From Stenotrophomonas sp. SAU14A_NAIMI4_8 (GTDB taxonomy: Bacteria > Pseudomonadota > Gammaproteobacteria > Xanthomonadales > Xanthomonadaceae): a DNA stretch of 64,000 bases. The stretch is taken from NCBI RefSeq assembly GCF_003086695.1, contig NZ_CP025999.1:1414820-1478819 (forward strand), given 5' to 3'. A model generated the notes under the pieces. It saw only the letters and a list, made by a program, of their open reading frames with translations. It was not told the DNA's origin and did not search any database. Shown here piece by piece: positions 42,489-51,143 of the stretch (within the stretch, counting starts at the first letter, position 1; every line of letters begins with the position of its first letter). The translations under genes were made by a program, and so were the position numbers.

Positions 42489-43796
42489 TTACCCGGCCTT
42501 GCGCCGCAGCGGGGTGACGTTGCTCTTCTTCTTCGTCGCCTTCGCAGACGGGGCTTCGGCATGGGCGGCGAAGAAATCGCGCACCTTCGGGTACACCACT
42601 TCACGCCAGCGGCGGCCGCTGAAGATGCCGTAATGGCCGGCACCTTCCACGATGAAGTGCTCGCGGCGATCGGCGGCGATGCCGGTGCACAGCGCCTGCG
42701 CCGCTTCGGTCTGGCCCAGGCCGGCGATATCGTCCAGCTCGCCTTCGATGCTCAGCAGCGCGGTATCGCGGATCGCCGACGGGTCGACCTTCTCGCCGTT
42801 CACCACCCATTCGCCGCGCGGCAGCAGGAAGTCCTGGAACACCACCGAAATGGTGTCCAGGTAGTACTTGGCCGGCATGTCCAGCACCGCGTTGTACTCG
42901 TCGTAGAAACGGCGATGCGCGTCGGCGTCTTCCAGATCGCCCTTGACCAGATCGGCGTAGAAATCCCAGTGCGAACTGAAGTGGCGGCTGGGGTTCATCG
43001 ACAGGAAGCCGGCGTGCTGCAGGAAGCCCGGGTACACGCGGCGGCCGGCGCCGGGGTAGCTGGCCGGCACGGTGTGGATCACGTTGTTCTCGAACCACGA
43101 CAGCGGGTTCTGCGTGGCCAGGTTGTTCACTGCGGTGGGGCTGCAGCGCGCATCGATCGGCCCGCCCATCATCACCAGCGTGCGCGGGGTCGGCTCGCCA
43201 CGGCTGGCCATCAGCGAAACCGCGGCCAGCACCGGCACCGTCGGCTGGCACACGCTCACCACGTGCAGGCGTTCAACGCCCAGGTGTCGGATGAATTCCT
43301 GGATGTAGGCGATGTAATCGTCCAACCCGAACTCGCCTTCGCTGGCCGGCACCATGCGTGCATCCACCCAGTCGGTGACGTACACGCGGTGGTCGCGCAG
43401 CAGGGTGCGCACGGTGTCGCGCAGCAGCGTGGCGTGGTGCCCCGACAGCGGCGCCACCACCAGTACGAACGGCTGGTTGAGCATGGTGTGCAGCTGCTCG
43501 GCTTCGTTGCTGTGGCGCTTGAAGCGCAGCAGCTTGCAGAACGGCTTGCTGACCTCTTCGTGCACCACGATCGGCACGCGTTCGCCTTCGACCTCGATTT
43601 CGTTGATGCCCCATTCGGGCTTCTCGTAATCCTTGCCGATGCGATGGAACAGTTCATTGACGGCCGCCAGGCGATCAGCGCCGGGCATCTGCGACCACCA
43701 GTGACCCTGGTTGGTGAAGAAGCGGGCGTTGGCCTGGGCCTGGTGCACCCAGGGGGCGAGCAGGTTGCGGGTCAGTTCGTGCAGTTGATAGAGCAT
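42489..43796 (-). CDS. phaZ: Intracellular poly-3-hydroxybutyrate depolymerase
   Basis: A 435-aa hydrolase that mobilises stored polyhydroxyalkanoate granules. It has no signal peptide, as expected for the intracellular type. The catalytic residue is cysteine: C183 in VVSVCQPTVP, the same position as in Ralstonia PhaZa1. The Asp and His partners are likely in EGELDDIAG and EGAGHYGIFSG. A basic tail (ATKKKSNVTPLRRKAG) ends the protein. The ATG at 43796 starts MLYQLHELTR, the family N terminus. No pha synthase lies nearby. The DNA just downstream is a tandem array containing a piece of this gene. Confidence 0.88.
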   Translation of the reverse strand: MLYQLHELTRNLLAPWVHQAQANARFFTNQGHWWSQMPGADRLAAVNELFHRIGKDYEKPEWGINEIEVEGERVPIVVHEEVSKPFCKLLRFKRHSNEAEQLHTMLNQPFVLVVAPLSGHHATLLRDTVRTLLRDHRVYVTDWVDARMVPASEGEFGLDDYIAYIQEFIRHLGVERLHVVSVCQPTVPVLAAVSLMASRGEPTPRTLVMMGGPIDARCSPTAVNNLATQNPLSWFENNVIHTVPASYPGAGRRVYPGFLQHAGFLSMNPSRHFSSHWDFYADLVKGDLEDADAHRRFYDEYNAVLDMPAKYYLDTISVVFQDFLLPRGEWVVNGEKVDPSAIRDTALLSIEGELDDIAGLGQTEAAQALCTGIAADRREHFIVEGAGHYGIFSGRRWREVVYPKVRDFFAAHAEAPSAKATKKKSNVTPLRRKAG

Positions 43797-43871
43797 GCCG
43801 ACCGAATATGTATGGTCATATGTTGCCGCGCAGCATATCCCATCCCGGTGTCCCGCGGGTTAAGTTGGCTG

Positions 43872-43893
43872 AAAAAAGTGAATCCGGATTCAC
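43872..43893 (-). terminator. Intrinsic terminator overlapping the methyltransferase stop
   Basis: On the minus strand GTGAATCCGGATTCAC is a perfect 16-bp palindrome followed by six T residues. The TGA stop of the methyltransferase lies inside the stem. Confidence 0.85.
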
Positions 43894-44480
43894 ATCCGTT
43901 CCAGCGCCGCCGCCTCGCCGGCCAATCCGGGGCCCAGCCAAAGGTGCGAACCCACGGCCTGCAGGCCCTGGCGGGCCAGCTCGCGCCGGTACCAGCGCGC
44001 CGGGCGGGCCTGGAAGCCCTCGTGGTCGCCGTCGAATTCATCCTCGGCGGCGAAGGTTTCCAGGAAGGCCACGCCAGCGGTCAGCTCGGCCAGGCCAGCC
44101 AGGCCGGCGCGCAGCTCGCGGTCGGGCACGTAATGCATCACGTCCGAGCACACCAGCAGGTCGACCGGAGCGCACGGCCGCAGCCAGGCGAAATCGCCGA
44201 ATGCGGCCAGGTGCAGGTTGCGGGTACGACCGTAACGGCGCACAGCGTACTCGCTGCTGTCGAAGCCAAGGTATTGGACCTTCGGACGCAGTTTCAGCAG
44301 CGGTGCGCGCCAGGCGCCTTCGCCGCAGCCGATATCCAGCACGCTGCGGATCGGCCGTTCCAGGTAGTACTCGGCGCTGGCCACGGCCAGGGCCACCTTG
44401 CGGGCCAGGCGGGCACTGCCGCCGATATCGGCGCGGCGGTACCAGCGTTGGAAGTAGGCGGCGTCGTAGGTCTTGTCCAT
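43890..44480 (-). CDS. SAM-dependent methyltransferase
   Basis: A 196-aa class I methyltransferase. Motif I is SVLDIGCGEGAWRAPLL, motif II is in YLGFDSSEYAV, and the post-motif VDLLVCSDVMHYVPD follows. The substrate cannot be told; small-molecule and lipid methyltransferases share this form. The ATG at 44480 gives MDKTYDAAYFQRWY; in-frame sequence further up is not conserved in character. It diverges from the HemJ/CopD gene and ends in a terminator. Confidence 0.85.
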   Translation of the reverse strand: MDKTYDAAYFQRWYRRADIGGSARLARKVALAVASAEYYLERPIRSVLDIGCGEGAWRAPLLKLRPKVQYLGFDSSEYAVRRYGRTRNLHLAAFGDFAWLRPCAPVDLLVCSDVMHYVPDRELRAGLAGLAELTAGVAFLETFAAEDEFDGDHEGFQARPARWYRRELARQGLQAVGSHLWLGPGLAGEAAALERM

Positions 44481-44618
44481 GGGGCAGGGCACGGTGATGA
44501 AAGCGGCGCCTATCGTACGGCGTTGCGGGCACCGCTGCGGCAATTGGCCGCGGCAGCCACCCATGGGGTGGCTCTACTGCGACAATGGTCCCTTCCCGCC
44601 AGCCGCCGGAGCGAGCGC

Positions 44619-45074
44619 ATGCAGAGCTACTACTGGGTCAAGACCTTCCACATCGTGTTCGTGGTGGCCTGGATGGCCACGGTTTTCTACCTGCCGCGCA
44701 TCCTGGTGAACCTGGCAGAGACGGCCGGGCAACCGGCGGTGGTGGCGCGCCTGCAGCTGATGGGCATGCGCCTGTACCGCTTCGGCCATTCCATGTTCGG
44801 CCTGGCCTTCGTGCTGGGCCTGGTGCTGTGGCTGGGCTACAAGGTCATTCCGGACTTCCCGACCATGGTCGCGCCGGGCGGTGCCGGCTGGCTGCACGCC
44901 AAGCTGGGCCTGGTGGTGCTGCTGCTCGCGTACTTCATCTGGACCGGCCGCCTGCTGAAGGGCGTGGCCAAGGGCCGCTCACTGCCGTCCTCGCGCGCGC
45001 TGCGCTGGATCAACGAGATCCCGCTGCTGGCGTTCATCCCGATCGTCTGGCTGGTGCTGGCCAAGCCATTCTGA
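44619..45074 (+). CDS. HemJ/CopD-family membrane protein, probable protoporphyrinogen oxidase
   Basis: A 151-aa integral membrane protein with four helices. The N terminus YYWVKTFHIVFVVAWMATVFYLPRI, with H11, matches the HemJ (UPF0093) family, which oxidises protoporphyrinogen IX in haem synthesis in bacteria lacking HemG/HemY. LHAKLGLVVLLLAYF and SLPSSRALRWINEIP are further family segments. The ATG at 44619 is the first Met of that conserved region. The CopD label is a broader family name; the HemJ role is known from relatives, not proven here. Confidence 0.82.
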   Translation: MQSYYWVKTFHIVFVVAWMATVFYLPRILVNLAETAGQPAVVARLQLMGMRLYRFGHSMFGLAFVLGLVLWLGYKVIPDFPTMVAPGGAGWLHAKLGLVVLLLAYFIWTGRLLKGVAKGRSLPSSRALRWINEIPLLAFIPIVWLVLAKPF

Positions 45075-45077
45075 CCG

Positions 45078-45227
45078 GTAGATCCACGCCATGCGTGGAT
45101 GGGTCTGGTCTATCCGCGCCCTGCGCGGACATTCCCGGTAGATCCACGCCATGCGTGGATGGGCCCTTGTAGAGTCGAGCTTGCTCGACTGCCTGGATCA
45201 AAAGCAGTCGAGCAAGCTCGACTCTAC
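45078..45227. repeat. SMAG cluster, two stem types
   Basis: ATCCACGC-stem copies are at 45078-45101 and 45138-45161 (plus), with a divergent relative, CTATCCGCGCCCTGCGCGGA, at about 45110-45129. GAGTCGAG-stem copies form an inverted pair at 45169-45192 and 45204-45227. They follow the HemJ-type gene by 3 bp. Confidence 0.92.
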
Positions 45228-45255
45228 AAAAGACAACGCGGCCGATCAGGCCGCG
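45228..45255 (-). terminator. Probable terminator after accA
   Basis: On the minus strand CGCGGCC TGATC GGCCGCG is followed by TTGTCTTTT. The 15-bp core is repeated at 45264-45278, overlapping the accA stop. Confidence 0.5.
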
Positions 45256-45269
45256 TCGCACCGGGCCGA

Positions 45270-46229
45270 TCAGGCCGCTTCGTACGTGCCGTAGCTGCGC
45301 AGGCGCGTGTAGCGCTGCTCGATCAGCTGTTCGGTGGACAGCTTGTCCAGCGCGTCCAGCTCGTTCAGCAGCACGGCCTTCAGGCGCTTGGCCATCTGGG
45401 TCGGGTTGCGGTGGGCGCCGCCGGTCGGCTCGCGCACCACCTTGTCCACCAGGCCCAGGCTCTTCAGGCGCGGCGCGGTCAGGCCCAGCTGTTCAGCGGC
45501 ATCCTTGGCCTTGCCGGCGTCCTTCCACAGGATCGAGGCGCAGCCTTCCGGGGTGATGGTCGAATACACCGCGTATTCCAGCATGACGGTGCGGTCGCCC
45601 ACGCCCAGCGCCAGCGCGCCGCCGGAACCGCCTTCGCCGATCACCGTGCAGATCACCGGCACCTTCAGCTCGGCCATCTCCATCAGGTTGCGGGCAATGG
45701 CTTCGGACTGGCCGCGCGATTCGGCATCGATGCCCGGCCAGGCGCCGGCGGTGTCGATCAGGGTCAGCACCGGCAGGCCGAAGCGCTCGGCCATCTTCAT
45801 CAGGCGCAGGGCCTTGCGGTAGCCCTCCGGCTTGGGCATGCCGAAGTTGCGCTTGATCTTTTCCTTGGTGTCGCGGCCCTTCTGGTGGCCGATCACCATC
45901 ACCGAACGGCCATTGATGCGGGCCAGGCCGCCCATGATGGCCTTGTCGTCGGCAAACGCGCGGTCGCCGGCCAGTTCCTGGAACTCATCGCAGATGATGC
46001 GGATGTAGTCGGCGGTGTACGGGCGCGACGGGTGGCGGGCCAGCTGCAGCACCTGCCACGAGGTCAGGTTGCGGAAGATCTGCGCGGTGCGCATGCGCAG
46101 CTTGTCCTGCAGCGCGTGCACTTCGGCCTCGACATTGACCGCCGGACCGGCACTGGCGTTGCGCAGTTCCTGGATCTTGGCTTCCAGGTCGGCGATGGGT
46201 TGCTCGAAGTCGAGGTAGTTCGGATTCAT
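45270..46229 (-). CDS. accA: Acetyl-CoA carboxylase carboxyltransferase subunit alpha
   Basis: A 319-aa subunit of the carboxyltransferase that moves the carboxyl group from biotin to acetyl-CoA, the first step of fatty acid synthesis. The length and the sequence agree with Acc[21 protein letters not shown] at the start, [21 protein letters not shown], then [20 protein letters not shown] and [15 protein letters not shown]. It works with AccD, AccB and AccC encoded elsewhere. A -10-like TAGAAT lies 29 bp upstream, so it has its own promoter although it follows dnaE and a lipoprotein gene. Confidence 0.97.
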   Translation of the reverse strand: MNPNYLDFEQPIADLEAKIQELRNASAGPAVNVEAEVHALQDKLRMRTAQIFRNLTSWQVLQLARHPSRPYTADYIRIICDEFQELAGDRAFADDKAIMGGLARINGRSVMVIGHQKGRDTKEKIKRNFGMPKPEGYRKALRLMKMAERFGLPVLTLIDTAGAWPGIDAESRGQSEAIARNLMEMAELKVPVICTVIGEGGSGGALALGVGDRTVMLEYAVYSTITPEGCASILWKDAGKAKDAAEQLGLTAPRLKSLGLVDKVVREPTGGAHRNPTQMAKRLKAVLLNELDALDKLSTEQLIEQRYTRLRSYGTYEAA

Positions 46230-46257
46230 CGGAAGCCGTCGTGTAAAGAAGAGGGGA

Positions 46258-46263
46258 ATTCTA
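46258..46263 (-). promoter_or_regulatory. Possible accA -10 element
   Basis: TAGAAT on the minus strand, 29 bp before the accA start. No convincing -35 was found. Confidence 0.35.
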
Positions 46264-46363
46264 GCCGAATGCGCCGGAACGCCCCGTACGCCTTCGTCTG
46301 GAAGGCGACGGTAACCCAGCCGGGCAGGGCGCGCCAGTCAGCGCGGCAGGCAATCAGGGGGCG

Positions 46364-47230
46364 TCAGGGCACGACCAGCGCGCTGCGCGCCATCTCGGTG
46401 CTGCGGATCGTCACGAAGTCGTTGTAGGCCTCGTTGGCGGCCACCGGCAGGGTCGAGCCCAGGGTCATGGTGGCCTGGGTGAAGGCCATGCTGACCTTGA
46501 AGTCTTCCTTGCGCAGGGCCTTCTGCTCCGAGGCGGTGCTGGCCTTCAGCCAGCGCGCATACAGATCGCGCATTGGGCCGGCGTGCGCCTCGAAGGCGGG
46601 GTCCAGCGCGGGCAGGGCGGCCGGGGCCGGTTCCAGCGTGTAGACCGGGGCCACGTAGCCGGCCGGCTGCTCACGCTTGAAGGCACCCGGTTCGCCCATG
46701 CTCTGTTCCACGTAGTCGATGAAGTCCGGGGCGGTGAACACCTTGGTGCTGATCTTGCCGCCGCTGGCATCCACGTGGGCCACGATCTGTTCTTCCGGGA
46801 ACGGCTGGCGCACGCCGAAGTTCCAGTTCTTGTCGATGAACAGGCCGTGGTGCTTCTCGTAAGGGCCCTTGAACTGCACCCCGCCCAGTTCCATGCCCAG
46901 GCCGCTGCTGCCGAAGTTCTTCAGCTTGTCCTCGCCGGTTACGTAGATCTCGCGCGCGGTCACGTACTCGCTCAGGGTCGGGTTGATCAGGCCGCCACGG
47001 CCGTCGGCATACACGATGAACCGCACATCGCCCAGGCGTTCGGTGTGCAGGTGGTGCTCACCCGGGGCCAGGCTGATCGCACGCGATGCGTTGGCGGCCA
47101 CCGGCAGGTCCTTGCCGTCGATGCTGATGGCCAGCGGCGTGGCAGTGGGGTTGTCGATCTCGAAATCGACCTTGGACGAGCATGCGGACAGCGCCAGCGC
47201 AGCGACGAGGGGGAACAACAGCGTTTTCAT
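46364..47230 (-). CDS. Predicted lipoprotein of unknown function
   Basis: A 288-aa lipoprotein: signal peptide with lipobox LALSACSS (Cys17). The mature part starts with a beta-rich segment (VDFEIDNPTATPLAISIDGK) like a small Ig-type or carbohydrate-binding fold, then a long mixed region (IYVTGEDKLKNFGSSGLGME). I do not recognise a family. It lies 52 bp after dnaE and 134 bp before accA on the same strand, inserted in an otherwise widely conserved order. An envelope role is likely only because it is a lipoprotein. Confidence 0.78.
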   Translation of the reverse strand: MKTLLFPLVAALALSACSSKVDFEIDNPTATPLAISIDGKDLPVAANASRAISLAPGEHHLHTERLGDVRFIVYADGRGGLINPTLSEYVTAREIYVTGEDKLKNFGSSGLGMELGGVQFKGPYEKHHGLFIDKNWNFGVRQPFPEEQIVAHVDASGGKISTKVFTAPDFIDYVEQSMGEPGAFKREQPAGYVAPVYTLEPAPAALPALDPAFEAHAGPMRDLYARWLKASTASEQKALRKEDFKVSMAFTQATMTLGSTLPVAANEAYNDFVTIRSTEMARSALVVP

Positions 47231-47282
47231 GACGGAAGATCGTCCTTGATACAGACAACGGAAAAGAAAATCAGGCGTGCGC

Positions 47283-50200
47283 TCAGTTGGCCCATGGCGG
47301 GCTGTAGCGCACCTTCAGCGTGCGCACCGCCGGGTCGGCGCGCAGCGCCTCCATCAGCTTGGAATCGATGCGCACCGCGCTCTGCCCGGACACGTCGAGC
47401 ATGCCGGCCACGCCGCCCTGCGGGCTCTTCAGCAGCAGGTCCAGGCGCAGCGGTGTGCGCCCCGGGCGATGGCGGTCCAGTACGGCATTCACACGTTCCC
47501 AGACCGGGCGCTGCTGGCGCAGGTCCAGGCGCAGCGACAGGCGCGTGGCGTAGTTGGCGCAGACTTCATCGAAGTCCCAGCACTGGCGGATGCGCAAGGC
47601 GAAACCGCCGTTGAATTCGTCTTCGCGCAGGCCGCCCTTGACCACCAGGATGCGGTCCTTGGTCATCAGATGCCCGAACTCGGCCATCGCATCGGAAAAC
47701 GCGCTGCATTCGACCCGGCCGCGGCCGTCTTCCAGCTGGATGAAGATCTGGCTTTCGCCCTTGCGGCGCACGCCCACCACCTGGCCGGCCAGCACGGTCT
47801 GCACTTCCGGGCGCCAGCGCTTTTCGCCGCCACCACCGCCGCCACCGCTGTTGGCGCTCCAGATCTTTTCCACCGCGCCAAGATCGTTGCCGACCAGGTC
47901 GCGCACGTCGTCGCGCCACGGGTCGAACGGGTGCCCGCTCAGGTAGAAGCCCAGGGTGTCGCGCTCGCCGTTCAGGCGCTGCAGCAGCGGCCATTCCTCG
48001 GCCTCGGGCAGGTCCAGCTGGATGCTGACCGTGCTCGGGTCGGGGCCGCCGAACAGCGAGTTCTGGCCCGAGGCGCGCTCGCGCGCCATCTGGTCGGTGG
48101 CCTTGATCACTTCCGGCAGCTGCAGCATCAGCGAGGCGCGGTTGTGGCCCAGTTCGTCCAGCGCGCCGCAGTTGATCATCGCTTCCAGCGTGCGCCGGTT
48201 GAGCTTGGCCGAACCCACGCGCGTGCAGAAGTCCAGCAGGTCCTTGTAGTCGCCGCCCTTCAGGCGTTCGTCCACCACTGCTTCGCAGGCACCCTGGCCC
48301 ACGCCCTTGATCGCGCCCAGGCCGTACTGGATGGTGTCCGGGGTGACTGCTTCGAACATGAAGGCCGAGTGGTTCACCTTCGGCGGCAGCACGGTCAGGC
48401 CCAGGTTGCGCACCTCGTCCAGGAAGCCGACCACCTTCTCGGTGTTGTCCAGATCCGAGGACAGCGTGGCGGCCATGAACTCGGCCGGGTAGTGGCGCTT
48501 CAGCCACGCGGTCTGGTAGCTGACCAGCGCGTACGCGGCGGCGTGCGATTTGTTGAAACCGTAGCCGGCGAACTTTTCCATCAGGTCGAAGATCGCATCG
48601 GCCTTGGCTTCGTCCACGCCATCCTTGGCCGCACCCTCGCGGAAGATCTCGCGGTGCTTGGCCATTTCCGCCGGCACCTTCTTGCCCATCGCGCGGCGCA
48701 GCAGGTCGGCGCCGCCCAGCGAGTAGCCGCCGACGATCTGCGCCATCTGCATCACCTGCTCCTGGTACACCATGATGCCGTAGGTGTCCTTCAGGATCGC
48801 TTCGGTGCGCGGATCGGGATAGATGATTTCTTCCTGGCCGTGCTTACGTGCGTTGAACGATGGAATCAGGTCCATCGGGCCCGGGCGGTACAGCGACACC
48901 AGGGCGATCAGGTCTTCGAAACGGTCGGGGCGCGCGTCCTTCAGCAGGCGACGCATGCCCGAGGATTCGAACTGGAACACCGCGCCGGTGTTGCCGTTGG
49001 CGAAGATGTCCTTGTAGGTGGGCGCATCGTCCAGCGGGATCGCGGCGATATCCACCGGCGGAATGCCGGCGCGCTCGTGGCGCTTGTTGATCGCCTTCAC
49101 TGCCCAGTCGATGATGGTCAGCGTGCGCAGGCCCAGGAAGTCGAACTTCACCAGGCCCACTTCTTCCACGTCGTTCTTGTCGAACTGGGTGACCGGGTTC
49201 TTGCCCAGGCCGTTCTCGTCGTGTTCGGCGTACAGCGGGCAGAACTCGCTCAGCGGCTCGGGCCCGATCACCACGCCACCGGCGTGCTTGCCGGCGTTGC
49301 GGGTCAGGTCTTCCAGCTGCAGCGCCAAGTCGATCAGGTCGCGGACATCGTCCTCGGTGTCGTAGCGCTGGATCAGTTCGGGCGAGGCCATTTCCGAGCT
49401 GGGGCCTTCCTTGCCCTTGCCCAGCGCATCCTTCAGATGGATGCCCAGGATGTTCGGAATCAGCTTGGAAACGCCGTCGACCAGGCCATACGGGAAGCCC
49501 AGCACGCGACCGGAGTCGCGCACCACCGCCTTGGCCGCCATGGTGCCGTAGGTGATGATCTGGCTGACACGTTCGCGCCCGTACTTGCGCGCCACGTAGT
49601 CGATCACCTCGTCGCGGCGGTCCATGCAGAAGTCGATGTCGAAGTCGGGCATCGACACGCGTTCGGGGTTCAGGAAGCGCTCGAACAGCAGGTTGTACGG
49701 CAGCGGGTCCAGATCGGTGATCTTCAGCGCCCACGCCACCAGCGAACCGGCACCGGAACCACGGCCCGGGCCGATCGGGATGCCCTGGTTCTTGCCCCAC
49801 TGGATGAAGTCGGCCACGATCAGGAAGTAGCCGGGGAAGCCCATCTTGATGATGGTGTTGAGCTCGAACTCCAGGCGTTCGAAGTAGTCCTCGCGGGTCT
49901 TGCCCGGCGCCAGCGGATTCTTTTCCAGGCGCTCGGTCAGGCCGTCGCGCGACATCTTCTGGATCCAGGTGTCCAGCGTTTCGTCGTCGGGCACCGGGTA
50001 GTTGGGCAGGAAGTAGGTGCCCAGGCGCATTTCGATGTTGCAGCGCTCGGCCAGCGCCAGCGTGTTGTCGATCGCATCGGGGATGTCGGCGAACAGCGCG
50101 CACATTTCCTCGGCCGACTTCAGGTACTGCTGGTCGCTGTACTCGCGCGGGCGCTTGGGGTCGTCCAGCACGCGGCCGGTGGAAATGCACACGCGCGCTT

Positions 50201-50876
50201 CGTGCGCGCTGAAATCGGTCGGCGCCAGGAAGCGCACGTCATTGCTGGCGATCACCGGCAGGCCGCGCTGGCCGGCGGCCATCAGCGCGAAGCGGTTGAA
50301 GGTTTCCTCGCCTTCGCGGCCGGTGCGGGTCAGTTCCAGGTGCAGGCCATCGCCGAACACGCGCTGCCAGTCGGCCAGCTGCTGCTCGGCCAGGTCGTGC
50401 TTGCCGTCCAGCGCCAGGCGTCCGGCCAGGCTCTCGCGCCCGGCCAGGGCGAACAGGCTGGCGTTGCCGGCCTTCAGCCAGTCCGGGTGCACGGCCACGC
50501 CACCTTCGGCGCGGTGGCCTTCCATCCAGGCGCGGGTCAGCAATCGCGACAGGCTCAGGTAGCCCTCGCGGTCGCGGCACAGCAGGGTCATCCGCCACGG
50601 GTCCTGGCCTTCCTCGGCAATCATCACGTCGGCGCCGGCGATGGGCTTGATGCCCACGCCTTCGGCGGCCTTGTAGAACTTCACCAGGGCGAACAGGTTG
50701 TTCAGGTCGGTGACCGCCAGGGCGGGCAGGCCGAGTTCCACCGAGCGCGACAGCAGGTTGGCCTGCTTGGCTTTCTTCGGGTCCGCCTGGTCGGGCTTGG
50801 CCGGCACGCGGATGGTCGAGTCCGCCAGCGAGAACTCGGTGTGGACGTGGAGATGTACGAAGCGAGAGTTGGACAT
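47283..50876 (-). CDS. dnaE: DNA polymerase III alpha subunit
   Basis: Replicative polymerase catalytic subunit of 1197 aa. The PHP domain starts at residue 6 (FVHLHVHTEFSLAD). The two metal-binding Asp of the palm are D411 and D413 in MPDFDIDF, and the third is D579 in KFDFLGL. The fingers, tandem helix-hairpin-helix, OB domain (GQVVGVRRKGESQIFIQLED) and C-terminal tau-binding part are all present. A run of Gly (SGGGGGGGEK) just before the OB region is unusual and probably a flexible linker. The ATG at 50876 (MSNSRFVHLH) is preferred; longer reading adds GC-rich noise. Confidence 0.97.
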   Translation of the reverse strand: MSNSRFVHLHVHTEFSLADSTIRVPAKPDQADPKKAKQANLLSRSVELGLPALAVTDLNNLFALVKFYKAAEGVGIKPIAGADVMIAEEGQDPWRMTLLCRDREGYLSLSRLLTRAWMEGHRAEGGVAVHPDWLKAGNASLFALAGRESLAGRLALDGKHDLAEQQLADWQRVFGDGLHLELTRTGREGEETFNRFALMAAGQRGLPVIASNDVRFLAPTDFSAHEARVCISTGRVLDDPKRPREYSDQQYLKSAEEMCALFADIPDAIDNTLALAERCNIEMRLGTYFLPNYPVPDDETLDTWIQKMSRDGLTERLEKNPLAPGKTREDYFERLEFELNTIIKMGFPGYFLIVADFIQWGKNQGIPIGPGRGSGAGSLVAWALKITDLDPLPYNLLFERFLNPERVSMPDFDIDFCMDRRDEVIDYVARKYGRERVSQIITYGTMAAKAVVRDSGRVLGFPYGLVDGVSKLIPNILGIHLKDALGKGKEGPSSEMASPELIQRYDTEDDVRDLIDLALQLEDLTRNAGKHAGGVVIGPEPLSEFCPLYAEHDENGLGKNPVTQFDKNDVEEVGLVKFDFLGLRTLTIIDWAVKAINKRHERAGIPPVDIAAIPLDDAPTYKDIFANGNTGAVFQFESSGMRRLLKDARPDRFEDLIALVSLYRPGPMDLIPSFNARKHGQEEIIYPDPRTEAILKDTYGIMVYQEQVMQMAQIVGGYSLGGADLLRRAMGKKVPAEMAKHREIFREGAAKDGVDEAKADAIFDLMEKFAGYGFNKSHAAAYALVSYQTAWLKRHYPAEFMAATLSSDLDNTEKVVGFLDEVRNLGLTVLPPKVNHSAFMFEAVTPDTIQYGLGAIKGVGQGACEAVVDERLKGGDYKDLLDFCTRVGSAKLNRRTLEAMINCGALDELGHNRASLMLQLPEVIKATDQMARERASGQNSLFGGPDPSTVSIQLDLPEAEEWPLLQRLNGERDTLGFYLSGHPFDPWRDDVRDLVGNDLGAVEKIWSANSGGGGGGGEKRWRPEVQTVLAGQVVGVRRKGESQIFIQLEDGRGRVECSAFSDAMAEFGHLMTKDRILVVKGGLREDEFNGGFALRIRQCWDFDEVCANYATRLSLRLDLRQQRPVWERVNAVLDRHRPGRTPLRLDLLLKSPQGGVAGMLDVSGQSAVRIDSKLMEALRADPAVRTLKVRYSPPWAN

Positions 50877-50999
50877 GCCGGACCAGGTTGGAGCGCGCGG
50901 GCCCCGGGAGCTGACGGGGAATCGTCGCCGGGGTCGGAAAGCGCTGGAATGCCCGGTCAGGGTACCGAGGGCAGGGGGTGGCGACAAGGACTTGACGGT

Positions 51000-51114
51000 G
51001 GGCGATATCGCATTCGCGCTATCGCCCCCCACGGTTCGCAAGCGAACCGCGGGCCCCGTCTTACCACGCTCCCAGACCCCCGCGCCGTTGGCGCGTCCCC
51101 CTGACTCAGGGGGA
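51000..51114. other. Cluster of four hairpins between rnhB and dnaE
   Basis: Inverted repeats lie at 51000-51027 (GGGCGATATCG/CGCTATCGCCC), 51032-51049 (CGGTTCGC/GCGAACCG), 51081-51095 (CGCGCC/GGCGCG) and 51096-51114 (TCCCCCTGA/TCAGGGGGA). None has a clear U run. They may end or pause the rnhB transcript or be repeat remnants. Confidence 0.6.
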
Positions 51115-51143
51115 CTCTGCTCCAGACGGGTTGCGTGCGATGT

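Noticed and set aside
47277..51104. Very long open frame on the plus strand opposite dnaE
   Set aside because: It mirrors the dnaE codons in a high-GC gene; the translation is His/Gln/Arg/Val-rich without domains.
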